Assembly (NCBI GenBank): GCA_029009095.1
Contig: JAQXJT010000040.1
Span: forward strand, 1-64,000
Source of the DNA: a bacterium
GTDB lineage: Bacteria; Bacillota; Clostridia; Oscillospirales; Oscillospiraceae
DNA: 64,000 nt
Direction: 5' to 3'
Positions 43,064 through 50,913 of this stretch are shown here, one piece after another. The position numbers and the translations under genes are program-made. How positions within the stretch are numbered: position 1 is the stretch's first letter; each line of letters starts with the position of its first letter. The notes under the pieces were generated by a model. That model was given only the letters and a program-made list of their open reading frames with translations. It was not told the origin of the DNA and did not search any database.

Positions 43064-43305
43064 AATATGATTTCCTGCGGTACCACCCGGCTTGACGCGC
43101 TTCCCGCGCGCCCACTCAGCGCATACACCCTGTATATGCCGGCCTTTGATTACGGAGAGCCCCGCTCCGTCTCGCATACTCCCCGCTCCGGGTTTCCGCT
43201 CGCCCTCAGAAGTCCATTCGGCCTGCACATTCCCTGCCGCAATCCCACCGCCTGCGGCTCTCTGCGAGGGAAGAGGTACGGCCTACTCACTCTTCCTCAA
43301 CGGTT
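43025..43305 (-). promoter_or_regulatory. T-box leader with UGG (Trp) specifier
   Basis: The minus-strand leader ends in the T-box signature GGGTGGTACCGCAG (43088-43075), whose TGGT..CCGC core pairs with the uncharged tRNA end. It is followed by the terminator below. Stem I begins with AGTGAGTAGGCC. Its 3' side carries GAATGGAC, in which TGG at 43216-43214 occupies the specifier position (codon UGG, Trp). Uncharged tRNA-Trp would favour the antiterminator and turn on the three ABC genes. The specifier frame is read by position, not by a fold. Confidence 0.88.
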
Positions 43306-43311
43306 TGGCAC

Positions 43312-43340
43312 AAGATAGCACACAACCGTCCGTTTGTCAA
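43312..43340 (-). promoter_or_regulatory. Promoter of the T-box operon
   Basis: TTGACA (43340-43335), 17-nt spacer and TATCTT (43317-43312) on the minus strand, just after the end of the LysR gene and before stem I. Confidence 0.85.
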
Positions 43341-43353
43341 GCACAAATTTTCC

Positions 43354-44226
43354 TCATCCGCGGGTTTTATAAAATTCCCGCAGCCGCTCCACGAACTGTT
43401 CCGTCTTCCCGGAGCAGCGCTCCCGGCGTACCACCACGCCGATCTCCGTGAAAAGCTTCTCCCCCTCCAGCGGCAGCAGCACCAGATCGCTCATCCTCTC
43501 CTCCACGGCAAAGCTGGGGCAGGGCAGCAGCAGATCCTCCGTCAGCAGCGCCCGGACCATAAAGCCGAAGTCCCGGGACTCGATGACGAAGCGGGGGAAA
43601 AAGCCCTCGTCGATGCACCGGCTGATATAGCGGTTCATCTCCGCGCTGTGCAAAGCGGGCATAATGTGCGGATAGTCCCGCAGCTGTCCCACCCGGAGCG
43701 ACTTCTCCCCCGCCAGGGGGTGTTCCCGGCGCATCAGCAGCATCAGCGGCTCCCGCACCAGCGGGAAATAGCGCATCCCGTCGCGCAGCGCCTCCGGCGG
43801 GCTGCACACGCCCACCTCCGCCCGTCCTTCCTCCACTTCGCGGATACAGCCCGCCCCGTCGGCGGCCATCTGGGTGGAGACCGTTCCGTCCAGCATCAGC
43901 TCCGCCGGGATGGCGTATTTGCCGAAGCCGTTCTCAAAGCAGACGGACACGCGGTTTTTGTTCTGCTCGATGAGCTGCGTGATCATCTCCATGCACGAAT
44001 CGTACCGGGGCAGCAGCGACTCGGCGATGGCCAACAGCTTGCTGCCCAGATCCGTCAGCTGCAAACCCTGTCCCCGGCTGACAAAAAGTTCCCCGCCCAT
44101 CTCGTTTTGCATGAGCTTGAGCGTCTTGCTGAGGGCCTGCTGGGTCATGTACAGCTCCTGGGCCGCCCGGGTCATGCTCTTGTACCGGGCCACCGCCGCG
44201 AACTGGCGAAGCTGGTTGATGTTCAT
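43354..44226 (-). CDS. LysR-family regulator beside the UroD array
   Basis: This 290-aa protein has a LysR helix-turn-helix at residues 1-60 (MNINQLRQFAAVARYKSMTRAAQELYMTQQALSKTLK read across positions 1-37), followed by a ligand-binding domain (for example FENGFGKYAIPAELML). It is divergent from the first UroD-family gene, across a 243-bp gap. LysR proteins usually control the neighbouring divergent operon, so it is the likely regulator of the UroD array. Confidence 0.9.
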   Translation of the reverse strand: MNINQLRQFAAVARYKSMTRAAQELYMTQQALSKTLKLMQNEMGGELFVSRGQGLQLTDLGSKLLAIAESLLPRYDSCMEMITQLIEQNKNRVSVCFENGFGKYAIPAELMLDGTVSTQMAADGAGCIREVEEGRAEVGVCSPPEALRDGMRYFPLVREPLMLLMRREHPLAGEKSLRVGQLRDYPHIMPALHSAEMNRYISRCIDEGFFPRFVIESRDFGFMVRALLTEDLLLPCPSFAVEERMSDLVLLPLEGEKLFTEIGVVVRRERCSGKTEQFVERLREFYKTRG

Positions 44227-44469
44227 GTCTCTCTCCCCCTGCCTTTTCTGCCTTCATTTTACCACGCCTGACGCGCCGGCGCAACGATCAGGGACCGAAT
44301 ATGAAACTTTTGGTTGTTTTAATTAAATTCAACAACTTATGATTGTAGGATACAGAAAAAAGCTGTTTGTTTCTCAGGCCCACTTGTAATACCATATTTG
44401 CATAAGCTCCATTCGCCGAAGTTATATACCGCTTGCGTATTCTTGAACATTTGACAGGAGGAATCAATC
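44227..44469. promoter_or_regulatory. Divergent regulatory gap between LysR and the UroD array
   Basis: This AT-rich gap holds a weak promoter, TTGCAT then TTATAT at 18-nt spacing, before the first UroD gene. An AACAACTTATGATTGT segment near 44330-44345 could be part of a LysR site. Weak promoters of this kind are typical of LysR-activated operons. Confidence 0.4.
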
Positions 44470-45504
44470 ATGGCGAAAGTTACCCCGAAAGAGAACTTTA
44501 TGAAGCTTCGTCACGGCGGCACTCCCGATTACGTCCCCTTCTACAGTCTCATGGGCGCCCCCTACAAGGGAGAGAGCGCCTGCGGCGGCATCCGTCTGCC
44601 CTTCTTTACCTCCACTCAGTTCGTCGACGGCGGCAAGGACATCTGGGGCGTGCCCTACAAGGCTCCCGAGTCCGGCGTGCAGGCCACCATGCCCGACACC
44701 AGCTTCGTGATGCTGGAGGACATCGCCGACTGGACCAAGGTCGTGAAGTTCCCCACCCCCAACGACGTCGACGTGGAGAAGGTCTATCAGGACGCCCTCA
44801 AGACCTTTGACCGCAGCCAAACCGCCCTGAAGATCGGTTTCGACTTCTCCCCCTTCCAGGAGCTGGTGGCCATGATGGGCTTTGACGGCGGTTTGATGGC
44901 CCTCTACACCGACCCCGAGGAGGTCAAGGCCATGCTCAACGCCATGGTGGACTTCCTGGAGCCCTTCTACAAGAAGGCGTTCGACGTCATCCGGCCCGAC
45001 TGCTGGGGCATCGCCGACGACACCGCCGCCGCGGCCACGCCGTTCTTCTCCCCCGAGATCTACAAGGACATCTTCTTCCCCCTCTACTCGCGTATGTGCA
45101 AGATCGCCACCGAGCACGACGTGCCCGTGGTGTTCCACAACTGCGGCAAGATCGAGGAGTTCCTGCCCTTCATGGTGGAATTCGGCGTGGAGATGACCGA
45201 GCCCATGCAGGAGGTCAACGACATCCTCAAGGTCAAGGAACAGTACAAGGGCAAGCTCTCCGTGATGGGCTGCTGGGGCTGGGGCGACCACATGCCCCCC
45301 GACTTCCCCGAGTTCGACGAGGAGGCGTTCCGTCAGGACATCCGCGACAGCATCGATAAGTATTCCGTGGGCGGCGGCTATGCTTTCGCCGGCTTCCCCA
45401 TCGGCCTGCCCGGCCAGAACGAGGCCGTGGCCCGGATCACCGAGATCATGCGCGATGAGGTACATACCTACGGCAGGAAGGTCTACGGATACACGGGCGA
45501 ATAA
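44470..45504 (+). CDS. UroD/MtaA-family methyltransferase, paralogue 1
   Basis: This 344-aa protein belongs to the uroporphyrinogen-decarboxylase superfamily branch of corrinoid methyltransferases, not to haem synthesis. It has the shared head TPKENFMKLRHGG-PDYVPFY, EDIADW, the MGFDGGLMALYTDPEEVKAM helix and the zinc-type motif H-N-C (His223, Cys225 in FHNCGKIEEF). It is the most divergent copy: DDTAAAATPFF replaces DDTCAK-TPFF, and the later Cys is shifted (MGCWGWG). It probably moves a methyl group to or from the corrinoid protein. The substrate is unknown. Confidence 0.85.
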   Translation: MAKVTPKENFMKLRHGGTPDYVPFYSLMGAPYKGESACGGIRLPFFTSTQFVDGGKDIWGVPYKAPESGVQATMPDTSFVMLEDIADWTKVVKFPTPNDVDVEKVYQDALKTFDRSQTALKIGFDFSPFQELVAMMGFDGGLMALYTDPEEVKAMLNAMVDFLEPFYKKAFDVIRPDCWGIADDTAAAATPFFSPEIYKDIFFPLYSRMCKIATEHDVPVVFHNCGKIEEFLPFMVEFGVEMTEPMQEVNDILKVKEQYKGKLSVMGCWGWGDHMPPDFPEFDEEAFRQDIRDSIDKYSVGGGYAFAGFPIGLPGQNEAVARITEIMRDEVHTYGRKVYGYTGE

Positions 45505-45553
45505 ATTATTCTCATCACACACATCGCGTTCAAATTGATTTAGTGCAAAAATG

Positions 45554-45598
45554 CATCGGGACATTTCACAGTTTTGTGATGATGTCCCGGTGTTTTTT
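45554..45598 (+). terminator. Terminator after UroD paralogue 1
   Basis: CATCGGGACAT, an inner CACA/TGTG stem and ATGTCCCGGTG are followed by six T. This separates paralogue 1 from the other four, so they are not a single transcript. Confidence 0.85.
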
Positions 45599-45750
45599 GT
45601 ATCTTTTTTCCGAAATAAAGTCTATAAATATTTGTTTTTCCACTTTCATACGATTGGTTGTTTGTAATTTAAATGCCTTTGTTATATTTTATTGACATAA
45701 GTTTATTCGAAAAGTGCATGCTTTGAACCGACCGACAGGAGGGCAAGGAA
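45599..45750 (+). promoter_or_regulatory. AT-rich promoter region of UroD paralogue 2
   Basis: The 150-bp gap is far more AT-rich than the coding DNA. TTGTTT, 18-nt spacer and TTATAT (about 45657-45686) give a plausible promoter. A later TTGACA (45692-45697) lacks a good -10. Confidence 0.45.
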
Positions 45751-46794
45751 ATGGCAAAGATCACTCCGAAAGACAACCTGATGAGATTGGTAGGCGGCGG
45801 TCATCCTGAGTACGTCCCCGTCTACACCATGATGGGCGAGCCCTATCTGGGCGAGGCGGCGGACGTTTTCATCAACGCACCGATATTCAAGGACACCAGC
45901 TTCCAGGGCGGTACGGATATGTGGGGCGTACCCTACAAGCAGGCTTCCTCCGGCACCAACGCCATGATGCCGGACACCGGTTTCCACCTTTTCGAGGACA
46001 TCGCCGACTGGAGCAAGTCCATCAAGTTCCCCGAGGCGCTCCCCGTAAACGAGCTGGACTGGCACGGCATGTATGAAAACAGTCTGAAGATGTTCCATGT
46101 GGACCGGGAGCAGAGCGCCGTGAAGTGTGGCCCCGGCCTGGGGCCTTTCCAGGAGCTGGTGGCCATGATGGGCTTTGACAACGGTCTCATGGCCCTCTAC
46201 ACCGACCCCGAGGAGGTCAAGGCCATGTTCATGGCCATGGTGGACTATCTGGAGCCTTACTACACCCGGCTCATCGACGAGTTCAAGCCCGACCTCTGGT
46301 ACATGCTGGACGACACCTGCGCCAAGGAGACCCCCTTCTTCTCCCCCGCCATCTACGAGGAGGTGTTCCTGCCCGTTTACCACCGTCTTGCCAAGCCCGC
46401 CAACGACCGGGGCATCCCCATCGTGTTCCACAACTGCGGCAAAGTGGATGAATTCATCCCCTTCATGCTGGACTTCGGCGTGAAGATCCTCGAGCCCATG
46501 CAGGAGACCAACGACATTCCCTCTCTCAAGGAGCAGTACAGGGGCAAGCTGGGTCTGGTCGGCGGCTGGGACTGGGGCGTCCGCATCCCGAAGAACTACC
46601 CCGAATACGATGAAGAGGAATTCCGCCAGGGCGTCCGGGATGTCATCGACTACGACGCGCCCGGCGGCGCCTACGGTTTCCTGGGCTGGCCCATCAGCTA
46701 CCCCGGCGACCCCGTCTGCGCCGAGATCACCCGCATCATGCGGGACGAGGCCCACTGGTACGGCCGCAAGGTCTACGGCTACACCGGCGATTGA
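45751..46794 (+). CDS. UroD/MtaA-family methyltransferase, paralogue 2
   Basis: This 347-aa paralogue shares the layout TPKDNLMRL-GGGHPEYVPVYTMMG, EDIADWSK, PGLGPFQELVAMMGF and DDTCAKETPFFSP. The H-N-C motif is intact (His227, Cys229). The later Cys found in paralogues 3-5 as FCGGW(D/E)W is replaced by Val (LVGGWDWG), so its metal site may differ. The C-terminus WYGRKVYGYTGD is shared. AGGAGGGCAAGGAA precedes the ATG. It starts a four-gene run with paralogues 3-5. Confidence 0.87.
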   Translation: MAKITPKDNLMRLVGGGHPEYVPVYTMMGEPYLGEAADVFINAPIFKDTSFQGGTDMWGVPYKQASSGTNAMMPDTGFHLFEDIADWSKSIKFPEALPVNELDWHGMYENSLKMFHVDREQSAVKCGPGLGPFQELVAMMGFDNGLMALYTDPEEVKAMFMAMVDYLEPYYTRLIDEFKPDLWYMLDDTCAKETPFFSPAIYEEVFLPVYHRLAKPANDRGIPIVFHNCGKVDEFIPFMLDFGVKILEPMQETNDIPSLKEQYRGKLGLVGGWDWGVRIPKNYPEYDEEEFRQGVRDVIDYDAPGGAYGFLGWPISYPGDPVCAEITRIMRDEAHWYGRKVYGYTGD

Positions 46795-46873
46795 CGGCAT
46801 GACCCTCTTTCCCCTCCGCGTCTGACCGCAGCGAATAACTGTCTGAGCACAACAGGAAAAGGAGGAACTTACC

Positions 46874-47920
46874 ATGGCAAGGATCACCCCCAAGGAAAAC
46901 TATCTGCGCATGAGCCGGGGAGAGCTTCCCTATTACCTCCCCATGTACACCATGTTCGGCGAGGAAGTGCACGGGGAGTGCACTTTCAAAACCATCCGGG
47001 CCGACCTCTACCCCTCGGATATGTTCCGCGACGGCGGCAAGGACTTGTGGGGCATTGAGTACATAGCCTCCTCCGAAGCCGGCGGCGCCACCATGCCCAA
47101 CACCAACAAGATCCTGCTCCACGACATCGCCGACTGGCGCAAGGTGCTGAAGTTTCCCAAGATGATCGAAGTGTCCGACTGGAAGGACTGGGCAGACAAG
47201 CAGGTGGCGGCGCTGAACTTTGACCACAACGAGACCGCGCTCATGGGAGGCTGCCCGGGCATCGGCTTCTTCCAGGCGCTGGTGGGGCTCATGGGCTTTG
47301 AGGGCGGTCTGATGGCTCTCTACACCGACCCCCACGAGGTCAAGGAGATGTTCGGGGCCATGCTGGAGGAGACCATTCTCCCCGCCATCGACATCATCTT
47401 CGATTACTTTGACATCGACCTTTTCGGCATCGGCGACGACACCTGCGCCAAGACCACCCCGTTCTTCTCCCCGGAGATCTACGAGGACATTTTCAAACCC
47501 GTCTACGCCGCCTGCACCCGCCGGGCCGTGGAGCGGGGCATCCCCGTGGATTTCCACAACTGCGGCCGCATCGACGAATTCCTGCCCTTCATGGTGGACT
47601 TCGGCGTGAAGTACACCAACCCCGTGCAGGAGACCAACGACATCCCCGCCCTGGTCAAGCAGTACAAGGGCCGGATGGTGTTCTGCGGCGGCTGGGACTG
47701 GGACTTCCACATGCCCAAAAACTACCCCGAGTTCGACGAAGAGGAGATCCGCGAGAGCGTGCGCCACTCCATCGACACCTACGGCAAGGAGGGCAACTAT
47801 GTCTTCTGCGGCGGCGTGGTAGGCGCCGTGGGAGACGAGACGGCCATGAAGATCAACATGATCGTGCAGGACGAGGTCTACACCTACGGCCACAAGATCT
47901 ACGGTTACACCGGCGAATAA
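46874..47920 (+). CDS. UroD/MtaA-family methyltransferase, paralogue 3
   Basis: This 348-aa paralogue keeps EDYADW-like HDIADWRK, GFFQALVGLMGFEGGLMALYTDP and DDTCAKTTPFFSP. It also keeps FHNCGRIDEFLPF (zinc-type H-x-C) and FCGGWDWDFHMPKNYPEF. Its first 60 residues differ most from the other copies (YLRMSRGELPYYLPMYTMFG), and it ends YGHKIYGYTGE. A distinct substrate pocket is a reasonable guess. AAAAGGAGGAACTTACC precedes the ATG. Confidence 0.87.
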   Translation: MARITPKENYLRMSRGELPYYLPMYTMFGEEVHGECTFKTIRADLYPSDMFRDGGKDLWGIEYIASSEAGGATMPNTNKILLHDIADWRKVLKFPKMIEVSDWKDWADKQVAALNFDHNETALMGGCPGIGFFQALVGLMGFEGGLMALYTDPHEVKEMFGAMLEETILPAIDIIFDYFDIDLFGIGDDTCAKTTPFFSPEIYEDIFKPVYAACTRRAVERGIPVDFHNCGRIDEFLPFMVDFGVKYTNPVQETNDIPALVKQYKGRMVFCGGWDWDFHMPKNYPEFDEEEIRESVRHSIDTYGKEGNYVFCGGVVGAVGDETAMKINMIVQDEVYTYGHKIYGYTGE

Positions 47921-47959
47921 GCGCATTTGTCATATTTTGAAAACGAGGAGGAAACAACC

Positions 47960-49000
47960 ATGGCGAAGGTAACACCCAAGGAAAACTTCATGATGCTCGC
48001 CCACGGCGGTCATCCCGAGTACGTCCCCGTTTACACCATGATGGGCATTCCCTATCTGGGCGAGGTGGCGGACGCGATGATCATGGATCCCACTTTCACG
48101 GCCAACCACTTTGTGGACGGCGGCTATGATATGTGGGGCGTCCGGTATGTGGCTCCCGAGGCCGGCGTGCAGGCCACCATGCCCGACACCAGCATCATCA
48201 TGCTGGAGGACATTGCCGACTGGAGCAAGGTCATCAAATTCCCCAAGCCCAACGATGTGGACTATGACCGCGCCTACAAGGAAGGACTGGAGAAGGCCAA
48301 CATCGACCGCACCCAGACCGTGCTCAAGGGCGGCCCCGGACTGATGCCCTTCCAGGAGCTGGTGGCCATGATGGGCTTTGAGGGCGGTCTGATGGCCCTC
48401 TATACCGACCCCGAAGAGGTCAAGGCCATGCTCAACGCCATGGTGGACCACATCGAGCCTTACTTCATGAAGATGTATGAGGCTTCCAAGCCCGATATGT
48501 GGTACATACTGGACGACACCTGCGCCAAGCAGACGCCCTTCTTCTCCCCCGAGATCTACGAGGATGTGTTCCTGCCCATCTACAAGCGTCTGGCCCGGCC
48601 CGCCATGGAGAACGACATCCCCGTGGTGTTCCACAACTGCGGCTACTGCGAGCCTTTCATGGAGATGATGACCCAGTTCAATGTGCAGATCCTGGAGCCC
48701 GCGCAGGAGAGCAACGACATTATGGCCTGCAAAGAGCGCTTCAAGGGCAAGATGTCCTTCTGCGGCGGCTGGGACTGGGATCTCCATATGCCCAAGAACT
48801 ACCCCGAGTTCGACGAGGAGGAGATCCGGCAGGGCGTCCGCGACGCCATCGACAAGAACTGCAAGGGCGGCGCCTACGGCTTCGCCGGCGGCGTGGCCAG
48901 CCGCGCCGACGACGCGGAGGTGGCTCAGAAGATCAACCTCATCGTCCGCGACGAGGCCCACTGGTACGGCCGCAAGGTCTACGGCTACACCGGCGAGTGA
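47960..49000 (+). CDS. UroD/MtaA-family methyltransferase, paralogue 4
   Basis: This 346-aa paralogue has all shared motifs: TPKENFMMLAHGGHPEYVPV, EDIADWSK, GGPGLMPFQELVAMMGF and DDTCAKQTPFFSP. It also has FHNCGYCEPFMEMM and FCGGWDWDLHMPKNYPEF. An extra Cys follows the H-N-C motif (HNCGYC), unlike its neighbours. The start at 47960 follows AGGAGGAAACAACC; the longer ORF form is not needed. It lies 39 bp after paralogue 3. Confidence 0.87.
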   Translation: MAKVTPKENFMMLAHGGHPEYVPVYTMMGIPYLGEVADAMIMDPTFTANHFVDGGYDMWGVRYVAPEAGVQATMPDTSIIMLEDIADWSKVIKFPKPNDVDYDRAYKEGLEKANIDRTQTVLKGGPGLMPFQELVAMMGFEGGLMALYTDPEEVKAMLNAMVDHIEPYFMKMYEASKPDMWYILDDTCAKQTPFFSPEIYEDVFLPIYKRLARPAMENDIPVVFHNCGYCEPFMEMMTQFNVQILEPAQESNDIMACKERFKGKMSFCGGWDWDLHMPKNYPEFDEEEIRQGVRDAIDKNCKGGAYGFAGGVASRADDAEVAQKINLIVRDEAHWYGRKVYGYTGE

Positions 49001-49067
49001 TATGTCCTGTCCCGGCCCCTTCGCTCTGCGGGCGGGGGCGGGGCGGAGAAGCTCTCGCATCCGATCA

Positions 49068-49102
49068 GCCCCTGCCCGCAGCAGTGCGGGCAGGGGTCTT
49101 TT
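49068..49102 (+). terminator. Terminator-like hairpin before UroD paralogue 5
   Basis: CCCCTGCCCGCA, loop GCAG, TGCGGGCAGGGG and then TCTTTT. It would lower expression of paralogue 5 relative to paralogues 2-4, or end that transcript. Confidence 0.75.
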
Positions 49103-49151
49103 GATAAACAGGGAATACAACGAAAACCGCAGGAAAAAGGAGGTATGACCC

Positions 49152-50192
49152 ATGGCAGGCATCACACCCAAGGAGAATTTTCTGAAACTGGCCCACGGCG
49201 GACACCCGGAATATGTGCCGGTCTTTACCATGATGGGTACCCCCTATCTGGGTGAAGTGGCGGACGTGATGATGGTGCCCCCGCTCTACGATTCCACCCA
49301 GTTTGTGGACGGCGGCACGGATATGTGGGGCGTGAAATACATCGCGGCGGAGGGTACCGCCCGGGCCACCATGCCCGACACCGGCATCGTGCTGCTGCCG
49401 GAGATCGAAGACTGGAGCAAGGTGCTGAAATTCCCCAAAGCCAACGAATTCGACTGGGAAAAAACCTATGAAAAGCAGCTCAACGACTTCCACATCGACC
49501 GGGAGCGCTCCGCCGTGAAGGTGGGCCCGGGGCTGATGCCCTTCCAGGAGCTGGTGGCGCTCATGGGCTTTGAGGGCGGCCTGACCGCCCTGTACACCGA
49601 CCCCGACGAGGTGAAAGCCATGCTCAACGCCATGGTGGATCACATCGAACCCTACTTCGAGAAGATGCTGGATGTGTACAAGCCCGACATCTGGTCTCTG
49701 GGCGACGACACCTGCGCCAAGACCACCCCGTTCTTCTCCCCCGCCATCTACGAGGATGTGTTCCTCCCCATCTACAAACGCCTCACCAGGCCCGCCGTGG
49801 AACGGGGCATCCCCGTGGCCTTCCACATCTGCGGGAAGATCGACGAGTTTACCGACTACATGGTGGACTTCGGCGTGCAGATTACCGACCCCATTCAGGA
49901 GATCAACAGCGTGCCCCGGCTCAAGGAAAGATACAAGGGCAAGATGTCCTTCTGCGGCGGCTGGGAGTGGGCTCTCCATATGCCCGGCGACTACCCCAAC
50001 TACGATGAGGAGGCGCTGCGCCAGAGCGTGCGGGACATCATCGACAAAAACGCCCCCGGCGGCGCCTACGCCTTCTACCACAGCGGTCTGGTGAGCTATT
50101 TCGGCGACCCGGTCATCGAGGAAGTGAAGCGCATCGTCCGGGACGAGGCCCACTGGTACGGGCGCAAGGTCTACGGCTACACCGGAGACTGA
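49152..50192 (+). CDS. UroD/MtaA-family methyltransferase, paralogue 5
   Basis: This 346-aa paralogue has TPKENFLKLAHGGHPEYVPVFTMMG, GPGLMPFQELVALMGFEGGLTALYTDP and DDTCAKTTPFFSPAIYE. The zinc motif is H-I-C (FHICGKIDEF), the classic MtaA/MtbA form, whereas copies 1-4 have H-N-C. FCGGWEWALHMPGDYPNY carries the later Cys. It ends WYGRKVYGYTGD. AAAGGAGGTATGACCC precedes the ATG. Of the five it looks closest to known methylcobamide:CoM-type and O-demethylase enzymes. Confidence 0.87.
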   Translation: MAGITPKENFLKLAHGGHPEYVPVFTMMGTPYLGEVADVMMVPPLYDSTQFVDGGTDMWGVKYIAAEGTARATMPDTGIVLLPEIEDWSKVLKFPKANEFDWEKTYEKQLNDFHIDRERSAVKVGPGLMPFQELVALMGFEGGLTALYTDPDEVKAMLNAMVDHIEPYFEKMLDVYKPDIWSLGDDTCAKTTPFFSPAIYEDVFLPIYKRLTRPAVERGIPVAFHICGKIDEFTDYMVDFGVQITDPIQEINSVPRLKERYKGKMSFCGGWEWALHMPGDYPNYDEEALRQSVRDIIDKNAPGGAYAFYHSGLVSYFGDPVIEEVKRIVRDEAHWYGRKVYGYTGD

Positions 50193-50229
50193 TCGGGCGC
50201 AAAGTTCCGTCTTTTCTCCCGGGAAAGCC

Positions 50230-50258
50230 TTGTATTTTCTCCGTTTTTGTATTATATT
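50230..50258 (+). promoter_or_regulatory. Promoter of the CobW/His-rich pair
   Basis: TTGTAT (50230-50235), 17-nt spacer, TATATT (50253-50258), 57 bp before the GTPase start. Confidence 0.6.
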
Positions 50259-50314
50259 ATAATGTATCAGGACCGCGCGGGCTTCACCCGGGCAGGTAAA
50301 GAGGAGGAATTGTT

Positions 50315-50911
50315 GTGAATTTCTTAGTTGTCGGCGGTTTTCTCGGCTCCGGCAAAACCAGCTTTATTCTCCGTCTTGCGCACCACATGATCGACGATCT
50401 GGGCATTGAGAAGATCGTCATTCTGGAAAACGAGATCGGCGAGATCGGCGTGGACGACCAGGTTCTTCGCGGCGCCGGTTACGAGGTGAAGGGAATGTTC
50501 TCCGGCTGCGTGTGCTGCACCATGGCCGGCGAGCTGCCCATGAACGTCCGCACCATCCAGCGGGATCTGAACCCCGACTGGATCATCATGGAGGCCACCG
50601 GCGTGGCCTTCCCCCAGAGCATCAAGGACAATCTGGAACACTCCATCGAGCAGGACGTGCGGGTGGCCTGTCTGGCGGACGCCCAGCGCTGGAACAAGCT
50701 CCTCCGGCCCATGGAGAAGCTGCTGCCCTTCCAGCTGGCCAAGGCCGACGTCATTTTGCTGAACAAGTGCGATCTGGTGGACGAAGAGACTCTCCGCTCC
50801 GTCAGCGAGAGCGTCCGCTCCTTCAACAGTGAGGCGGAACTCTGCCTGGTCAGCGCCAAGGAAGGCATCACCAACGAAGTTCTGGATAAGGTTCTTGGAA
50901 GGGAGGATTGA
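50315..50911 (+). CDS. Short CobW-family GTPase, GTPase domain only
   Basis: This 198-aa protein has the full G3E/COG0523 GTPase set: Walker A GGFLGSGKT, the metal-binding CxCC in GCVCCT, the Walker B-like IIMEATG, and NKCD. COG0523 proteins are metal chaperones that load zinc or cobalt. The usual C-terminal CobW domain, about 120 residues, is missing. The next gene starts 2 bp after the stop and may supply that function on a separate chain. The start is GTG at 50315 after AGAGGAGGAATT. It sits directly after five likely zinc-dependent methyltransferases. Confidence 0.9.
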   Translation: MNFLVVGGFLGSGKTSFILRLAHHMIDDLGIEKIVILENEIGEIGVDDQVLRGAGYEVKGMFSGCVCCTMAGELPMNVRTIQRDLNPDWIIMEATGVAFPQSIKDNLEHSIEQDVRVACLADAQRWNKLLRPMEKLLPFQLAKADVILLNKCDLVDEETLRSVSESVRSFNSEAELCLVSAKEGITNEVLDKVLGRED

Positions 50912-50913
50912 CC

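Noticed and set aside
43025..43305. Small genes within the T-box region
   Set aside because: The region is fully explained by the T-box structure and terminator; the ORFs there are short and lack ribosome binding sites.
44470..50192. Classical uroporphyrinogen decarboxylase (HemE) in five copies
   Set aside because: No other haem genes are near, and the H-x-C zinc motif and the corrinoid context point to the methyltransferase branch.
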